The notes beneath the pieces are model-generated. The model searched no databases. It was not told the origin of the DNA and saw only the letters and a program-made list of their open reading frames with translations. Source: Thecamonas trahens ATCC 50062 (Eukaryota > Apusozoa > Apusomonadida > Apusomonadidae). Taken from it: 64,000 nt of DNA. The position numbers were made by a program, and so were the translations under genes. Below, in pieces: positions 57,094 through 64,000 of this stretch (within the stretch, counting starts at the first letter, position 1; each line of letters starts with the position of its first letter). The stretch spans positions 144,165 through 208,164 of the forward strand of contig NW_013657631.1 of the NCBI RefSeq assembly GCF_000142905.1, given 5' to 3'.

Positions 57094-58835
57094 TCACGCC
57101 GCTCCGCCAGCTTGCGGCGGAATCCACAGCGCGAGTACACTCCCCACGCACGCTGCCGCTCCGCCGACCACCATCGGGATCTCCGCCGACGACCCGTGCC
57201 CGCTCGCTTGGAGCAGCGGCGTCATGACCAGCGCCACAGGGAGCTCAGAGACGGCGTGAACGGCAGCGATGAGCCCAGCATACACACCGGGTGCCGCCGC
57301 GCCCTCGGGCTCACCCAGCACCACTGCGTATGGCACTGCGAGCATGACGCCCAGCCCAACCGGCGCAAGCGCGAGAACCAGCGCAGACGCCACCAGCGAC
57401 GAGCTTCGGATGACCACCGCAGGTACAAGCATCGAGCTGCCAAGGACCAGCGCACCGGCTGCGTACACAAACCGCGGCGCAATGCCGAGCCGGCCAAGCG
57501 CGAGCGGGACCACGACGCCACCCACCACCGCCTGCAGCGCCGCGCCCAGCGCATACGAGATGAGCGCGTACCGGATGCCGCGGTGGTACGCATCATGCTG
57601 CGGAGAGCCAGCCGGCGCGTCGTCCGAGCCACCGGCCACCACCACCGCCATAAACACCGTGGCGTAGACCCAGTACGACATGAGCGCAAACCAGACAAAG
57701 ACCTCGGCTCGGAACAGCGCGCGAGTCCGCGGCGACATGGCCCGCAACGCCGCGGCAAAGTGGGCCCACTTGGCGGCTAGCGTGCGGTTCCCCAGCTCGG
57801 CATTGTCGACGCCGTCAGAATTGATGGCGCCGCTGACCACAACCTCGACGTCGCCGTTCACCGGCGCCACGAGCAGCGGCGTGTCCGACCCGTCACCCTC
57901 GCGGTCATCCCCGCCATCGCGGCGGCTGCTGCCGTCGGCGAGGAGAGCCGGGCCAACCGTGCTCTGCTTCGCCTTGACCACGCTTCCGTAGCCGCGGGCG
58001 TAGAACCGGCCCTCGCGGGCGGCGACAAGAGTGACAATGGTGGTGACAATGAGGACAAAGCGGCGGCGAGGACATATCCGCGAAAGCCGACACCGAGCGG
58101 ATGCCAGATCTCCCCCCACGGAAGCAAGCCTGCGCCTGCCGAGGCCAGAGCGCCGATGCCACACATTGCCGAGCACCAGCCATTGGCCCTCTGCAGCCTG
58201 CTGTCCGGCACCAGATCAGCGAGCAGTGCGCGGATGGGATCCATCATGCCATTGACAGCAAAGTTAAGGATCCAAAAGGCGATGGATGTGAGGGCGGCGA
58301 CGGTGGCAACATTGCGGTGGCCAGCCTGCTTGCCCAACTCTGAGCCACGGGCATCTGAGCCAGCGACCAGCAGCGGGAGATTGGGGATGGCGAGGAGAGC
58401 GATGACCGAAGCGAGCAGTCCAGCCAATAGCCAGGGTGATCTCCGACCGAGCGATGGCCATGGAGCCATGGTATCTGCTGCCCAACCAACGAGTGGTTGC
58501 ATGATGAGCCCAGCGAGAGGACCACATAGCCAGACGTAGGCACAGTAGGCCAGGGGAAGACCCGCCGCCCGGAGTATGGGCGTACCCACCGAGGACATGA
58601 CACCCCAGGTGAACTGGATGCCCATGCACACACTCGTCGTTGCCAGCATACGCCCCCCTCCCAGCCTGCCTCGGTCCACACCACCGCCACCACCACCTGA
58701 TCCGTTGAACGACATGCCCCTCCGCCTGCGCTTGCCCGCTGGCGTGAGAAAGGTGACTGAAGCGTATCCCCTGCCGCCCTGCGGCTGTCGCCGGCTATTT
58801 GCCCGATCGGAACCTGGCTGACGTTTTTGATTCAT
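57094..58835 (-). CDS. SLC45/sucrose-transporter-like MFS protein (one apparent frameshift)
   Basis: Predicted 580-residue H+/sugar symporter-like membrane protein. The N-terminal tail is basic and Gly-rich. The first membrane part carries family landmarks: CMGIQFTWGVMSSVGTPIL, CAYVWLCGPLAGLIMQPLVG, ADTMAPWPSLGRRSPWL (D-x6-7-GRR) and DPIRALLADLVPDSRLQRAN. The middle loop is long and charged, and the second half has six likely helices. The frame steps back one base at AAA 58057-58059 (T tract on the coding strand), within a helix GYVLAAAFVLIVTTIVTLV after repair. The ATG at 58835 is the best start; the frame upstream is unconserved. With the 7.3-9.3 kb gene this is a second sugar/cation-type MFS carrier in the window. 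Confidence 0.78.
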
Positions 58836-59089
58836 GACCGCGCGTTCGGTGCGCGTCGGGGTACTATGGATGTAGCAGCGCATGCGGGTTTGCTGAAGGG
58901 GGGGAGGGGGGGGGGGGGGGGAACAGAGCAGATGATCGAATCGGAGGTGGTGGTTTGGGAAAGGAGGTCGGAGCTGGAGACTCTGGGAGTGCTCACGTGA
59001 GCGAGACGCGGCGCGGGTGTCCAAGGTCTGACGTTGCTGACGTTGCTGGCCAGGCTGGACGTCAGCATGCAAACCACACGGTGTTATCC
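58836..59089. other. Intergenic region
   Basis: A 254-base spacer between two minus-strand genes, with G runs at 58899-58921. Nothing else was recognised. Confidence 0.4.
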
Positions 59090-62000
59090 TCAGGAAGAAC
59101 TGGACGTAGTGCTCGATGATGATGAGGTACTGCTGCTTTCCGACGCGACAACTGTGCTGTTGCCGATGATAGGGGCAGTGGCGACCGGCGGTGGCGGAGG
59201 AATAGCAGTGCCGAGGTCGGAGGCCGAGGCGGTACTTACGAGGTCTTGGGCGACGACCGAGTCGAGTACGTGGGCGACAAAGCATGCCTTTTCCTCAAAG
59301 GCAGGCGACATCGGCTGCAGCTCGAGGTCTGTGTCTTGGCCAAACACCGAGGCGTAGGCATCGGCGTTCTCTTGGGCGGCATTGGAAAAGACACCATCGA
59401 CATAGTACTCGTCGGCCTCGACCACCTTCTCGGCCCGACTCATGAGCCACACATCGGCAGCGTTGCCTCCCAGAATGGCGAGGACGTTGATGGCGACAGC
59501 AGCCGATGCCATCCCTCGCCGCAGCGCGTAGTCGTCAAAGGTACCAGCATAGAGGATCGAAAGCGTGGTCAACAGGACTACGATGGCAAGTGCGTTATGC
59601 AGTTGTGATCGGTACGGCTGCTGGATACTGAGCTGCAGCAGTGAGCCAAGAAGCACAAACACAGCCGCGTTGGCCTTGCCCTCTTCGGTGAAAAACAGCG
59701 TCATACAGAGGACCACACCGGCCTTGCGCGCCATGATCGCCGTCTCGAACCACCACGCGTTGTCGGAAAACCGCCCCACAAGGAACCCGAACCGCAGCGT
59801 GAACGAGATCGGATCCAGCGCCGCTCGCTTGCGCCGAAGCAGTACAATCACAGCCGCCGGCACGCCAATAGCATACACACCAGCCGCAACAAGGCCCGGG
59901 CCAAGCAGCCCACTTGCCCATGCACTGTTGTAGCAGCTTCGCGCAGGATCCGCCGCCATCTGCCACCGCCCGCTCTCGTCGCGCCGGCAGCCAAACGGCG
60001 CTAGCGCGGCACTTGTCAGTGGTAGATAGAGCAGGACCACAATCTGGAACAGGGTCCGCCCGAACGCCGAGCCAAGCATGGCCATGTTCTTGGTCTCAAA
60101 CCACCGGACACCCACTGCAATGAGCACAGCGTATACGCATGCAACAAGCCCCACGACAGCTGCAGCAAAGACCGGGAGCAAAAGCGTCAGAATCCACTTG
60201 ACAGCCCACACGTCGGCGCCGCGCACGATCGAGCACTCTGGGCTCGTCAGCTCCATGTCAAGATTGACGGCGCTCGCTACGTCAAAGTACACCCGTACAA
60301 TCGGGCCCCAGTCGAGGTCGAGCTTGCCGTAGATGGCGCTCATCTGGAGCGCGTTGAGCCCGATCATCGCCGCCGCAAACTTGTGCCGCAGCCCCTCGGT
60401 GAGGTTGAACGCGAGCAGTGCACCGCACACCAGTGTCACACCAAGGACGAGCAGCGTCGTCACAACGGCATTCTTGGCCGTCTCACACTCGAGACACCGC
60501 GATCCAAACTTGTAGTAACCGTCGTCACACTGGGCACACAGCCGCGACCGGTAGCCGGGGTGGCATGAGCCGCCACCGGCACACGCGCTCGCTGTCGGGC
60601 ACGCCACAAACAGCGTCGATCCGAACGTGTCTGGGAAGAAGCCGGGCGCAGCCTTGGGCTGCGCCGCGCCGCCTGGGCAAAGCCCGCCGCGTGGGCACGG
60701 TGCACATGCCACGTTGGCCGCGCCGCCAGGCGTCCAGAAGCCCTTTTCACACACGCAATCGCCAGACGGCGTGTCTGTCGCATTGCTGGCAGCCGAGCCG
60801 TCGGCGGCGAGCCGGATCGTGTTGGAAGGACAAGTCGGGACCGGCGCGCACTCGGCGAGCGAGGTCTCGTCGGAGAACGTGCCCGCCGCACACACTGCAC
60901 ACACGATGACGTCAATGCCACCGGAAGAGCCGGGCACACCACCAGTGCCAGGCGCACAGCCAGTCACACGTACAATCCCAGCATGGGCTTGCACATCCAG
61001 CGCGTCGGCCGCGCGCGCCTCCGGCGCCACGTTGTACATGACATTGACACCATTGCCCGACGCGCCGGCAACCAGCTCGAGCTTGATAGCCGGCACAGAC
61101 ACGGCTGTGGCCGACGACAGCGACGCACTCGGCTGGCCCGAGACAGCCACGCTTTGAGTGGGATCAGTGATGTCAATGCGGACCTTAAGATTGGGCTCAA
61201 ACACTCCTTGGCCCAGCCAGTCGAGTCCACGGACTTGCCCACCGAGTGACCCACCCGACGCGACGCGCTCGGCCAGGGGCGTGACAGCCGAGACTGAGGC
61301 CAGCGGAGCGGCGATTACCAGACCGGCCACCACGTTGGGGGTGGCGACAGAGAGCCACGGCACGCGGGCCACATCGCTGGCCCAGCCGGCAGGATCAAAG
61401 CCGGCGGCGGCGCACATGAACACATCCTGCGCTGCACGATCATCCTGCTCGCGGACATAATTGGTGGACCACCCCAGGCCCGTGTCGCCAGCCACAGCCA
61501 CTCTCACCCCGCACACCAGTAGCCCGCCACCAAAGCGCGACGCGATGTTGCCACGAACGAGCCCGTCGATGATGGAGACCGTGGGACTCGTGGACGACCC
61601 TACTTGCGCCGCATCGTCGCCGACAGCCTGTGGTAGCGAGGTAGATGCGAGGCCGAGGCCGAACCGGCTGACAAGGTTGCTGGCCAGCACTGCAATGGCG
61701 CCACCACCCACGCCAGCGCTGTTACCGCACAGCAGTGGTTTGGCGAGGGATACAACGCCTCCGGCCTCGACCATGAGGCCACCGCCGAGTCCGATGCCCG
61801 CGGCGACGTTGTCTGAGATGGTGGCATGGATCGCTGCAAGCTCAGACGAGCTGTCGATGTACAGACCACCGCCGTTGCCAGACCCCGCGTCAACGGCAGT
61901 GTTACCTGTCACGACACTCGAGTTGTCGAGGACAGCGCGAGCGCCCGAAAGGACGACGACGCCACCGCCGCGTGGCGCAACGTTGCCCGAGACGACGCAG

Positions 62001-64000
62001 TGCGAGAGTGTGACGACCGTGCCTACCCCACGGGCAGCAATGGCACCACCGGCAGAAACGGCAGAAGAGGCGGAGAAGGTAGTGTCAACGGCAAAGAGCT
62101 GAGCACCACCGAGGACGGCGACGGCGCCGCCAAACCCAACGTCGACCATTGCGACGGAGAGCGGAGGATGCACGGCGGCGGCAGCCACGATGGAGCAGTT
62201 GACAAGCGTGAGGACGGCACCGCGGCCCTCGACGCGGAGGCCGGTGGCACCGTGCAGCGAATTGGCAGCAATGCCTGTGCCCTTGATGTGGATGCCTTCA
62301 AGCGTCAGCTCGCCGACACTATCAACTAGGGGCGATGGATGAGGTCGGACGCGGAAGAGGACACCGCCGTCACAGTCAAAGGTGACCGTGCCCGGAATGC
62401 GGGCACGGATATGGATAGGGCGAGTGATGGGGATGTGCGTGTCGCGCATGCACGAGTACACGCCTGGATCAAGCTCGAGAACATCGAGAGAGCAATGTGA
62501 TAGCTGGACAAAAGCCGAGATGAGGCAGGATGGAGAGTGGGGCGAGTCGCGACACTGGGGTGATGAGACGACATGGAGTGGGAGGATCTTGGGTTGATCG
62601 CGGGAAAAAAGGCGGTGCGAGAAACGATAGAAGTATCCTGGGCTGTTCGAGAAAACGTCGTGGCTGAAGACGACCTCGACAGCGCCATTTCCGTCGATGT
62701 CGCCGAGTTGAAGAGTGGCATCTGACACGCCCGATGGGCTAAGGATGGGCATGCGACGAACAAAGACACCCGCCTTGTTTTCGACAAAGAAGATCCCGTC
62801 CGAAGTGGCAACCAGAATGACCAAGTCTGGGTCTCCATCGCCATCCATATCTCCAACCGCCATAGACTTTGCCTGCTCATCAAAGAGGGGCGAGGAGCAC
62901 CCAGAGCACCACTCCCATCAATGTTGGGAAAGAGAAGCACGCTAGGTGCAGCGGAACTGCGAAGGACAATGATGTCAACATGTCCATCAAGGTCCATGTC
63001 AGCAAGCTTGATTTCCTTGCCGACATGATCCATGGCCACGGTCTGCTTGGCAAAAGTAGCGTTGACATTGAGGAAGAGGGTAAAGTACGCGCCTGTGCTT
63101 GCACTGATGACAAAGTCGAGCACGCCGTCATCATCAACGTCACCGACCGCTACGCGAGCCAAGCGGAACGAAGCCGAGACCTCGATGCCAGCGGTGAAGG
63201 AGCCGTCGCCGTTGTTGAACCAGATCCGAGCCGAGTCCTGTACTGAGCTAACAGCGAGCAAGTCCGGCAGACCGTTGCTATTGGCGTCGATCGCCGTGAG
63301 GTCAGCAGAGGCGAAGCCGTCCACAACGGTGATGGTAGACCATGAGCCACCAACACCATCGTCGTTGCGAAGCAGAACAAGTGCCGGAGCGAGCAAGTCA
63401 GCAGCGACGGCGTCGAGGTCGCCGTCGTTGTCAAAGTCGCGCACAACCAGCGAGAGGCAGTCCAAGTTGACAGCCATGCTGTGGATGAGCCAGAGTCCGC
63501 TTGCGTCGTTAACGTTCTCAAACCAGACAATGGTGTCAAAAGAACTGTAGGTACCAATGTAGTCGAGGTCGCCATCGGCATCAACATCAGCGAGCGCAAA
63601 ATCGCTTGGCTTGCCGAGGCTTGTAGTTCCAGAGTCGATAAAGGTGGTGTCGGTGGCGCGGGTTGCGGGCATGGCGCGTAAGGCTGGTCCGGAGTTTTCA
63701 AACCACACCAGACCGACGCGATCTTGTAGGGCCACAATGTCGCGCGCGCCGTTGCCGTCAATATCGGCGACTGCTATGGCGGCCCAGGCAGAGTTAGACC
63801 AGACGGCTTGAATCATTTCATCGACGCGGGCAGCGCCAAACACGATGTGGGCTCTGCTGGAGGCCGAAAAGACAAGATCGAGGAAGCCGTCGCCGTCAGC
63901 GTCTGTGGCGACAAAATCGTTGACAGATGTGGATGTCCATCTGGCAACAGCCTGGGGCAAATGGAATGAGAGGCCGCCATCCCCGGTGGAGAGGAGGATG
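59090..64000 (-). CDS. Very large FG-GAP/beta-helix/Cys-rich multi-TM protein, 5' end outside the window (one apparent frameshift)
   Basis: About 1640 residues are visible and the frame is still open at the right edge. In order: six or more FG-GAP/VCBS-type repeats with DxDxDG calcium-like loops (TDADGDGFLDLVF, ADIDGNGARDIV, ADVDADGDLDYI, RDFDNDGDLDAV, GDVDDDGVLDFV, GDMDGDGDPDLV); a right-handed beta-helix region with repeated GGAVAVLGGAQL, GGGVVVLSGARA and GGGLYIDSSSEL units; a Cys-rich segment (GTFSDETSLAEC, CVCEKGFWTPGG, CAQCDDGYYKFGSRCLEC) just before the membrane; about nine hydrophobic helices; and an acidic then Ser/Thr-rich cytosolic tail. The layout is a cell-surface receptor or adhesion protein of a kind common in unicellular eukaryotes; ligand and signalling are unknown. 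The frame steps back one base near 62882-62890, in a repeat; repair gives RPSFDEQAKSMAVGDMDGDG. Confidence 0.75.

Noticed and set aside
1-64000. CRISPR arrays, insertion sequences or phage-like genes
   Set aside because: No spaced identical repeats of CRISPR type, transposase or viral structural motifs were seen; the tandem repeats are eukaryotic micro- and minisatellites.

Overview
The window is nuclear DNA from a GC-rich protist with a compact genome. The evidence is canonical spliceosomal introns, eukaryote-only families (NCAPG, PAN2, AHA1, UMP1, calpain, HSDL2, BLOC1S4, the mitochondrial ATP synthase gamma subunit and the mitochondrial RNA polymerase), strong preference for C or G at third codon positions, and short low-complexity intergenic DNA full of microsatellites and G or C homopolymers. 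A 100-base run of N shows that it is a draft scaffold. The gene set and style would fit a free-living flagellate such as the apusomonad Thecamonas; that is an inference and was not checked against any database.

Layout. 0-7 kb: a low-complexity protein with a lone RecA2 helicase-like domain, then condensin subunit NCAPG, both on +. 7-10.2 kb: an MFS cation/sugar symporter (+) facing a Lys/Gly-repeat protein (-). 10.2-11.5 kb: a CAT/CAC minisatellite and the assembly gap. 11.5-28 kb: an SLC16-like transporter (+), then a block on the minus strand with an LRR protein, a GRDP/DUF1399 protein, the Hsp90 co-chaperone AHA1, a DHHC-family protein with a lost catalytic cysteine, mitochondrial RNA polymerase, and a secreted or anchored protein with three peptidase-M15/peptidoglycan-binding modules. 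28-40.2 kb: a calpain-15-like protease and PAN2 (+), UMP1/POMP and an RS/Ser-rich protein (-), and a C2H2 zinc-finger factor (+). 40.6-49.9 kb, all +: an SLC38-type transporter, an F-box/ankyrin protein, an enoyl-CoA hydratase-family enzyme, HSDL2, GRWD1 and the ATP synthase gamma subunit. 49.9-64 kb: an AT-hook protein and BLOC1S4 (-), a protein kinase fused to a linker-histone domain (+), an ankyrin/coiled-coil protein (-), a mitochondrial carrier (+), an SLC45-like transporter (-), and the 3' part of a very large FG-GAP/beta-helix/multi-TM protein (-) that runs off the right end.

The genes are mostly independent housekeeping loci, not an operon-like system. Two are mitochondrial bioenergetic or expression genes, several are plasma-membrane transporters, and several act on chromatin or RNA. 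The most novel protein is the FHA-like/CAMK-kinase/linker-histone fusion at 52.3-53.7 kb. Other notable items are the DHHC pseudoenzyme, the triplicated bacterial-type M15 peptidase modules, and a RecA2-only helicase relative.

Two technical patterns matter for reading this annotation. First, eight introns could be placed, all near the 5' end of their gene; six certainly and a seventh possibly start with GTACG, and the others with GTATGT. Second, fifteen genes break frame, 19 times in all, always as if one base were missing and usually at a short homopolymer. This looks like systematic base undercalling in the assembly, so the affected genes are treated here as intact.
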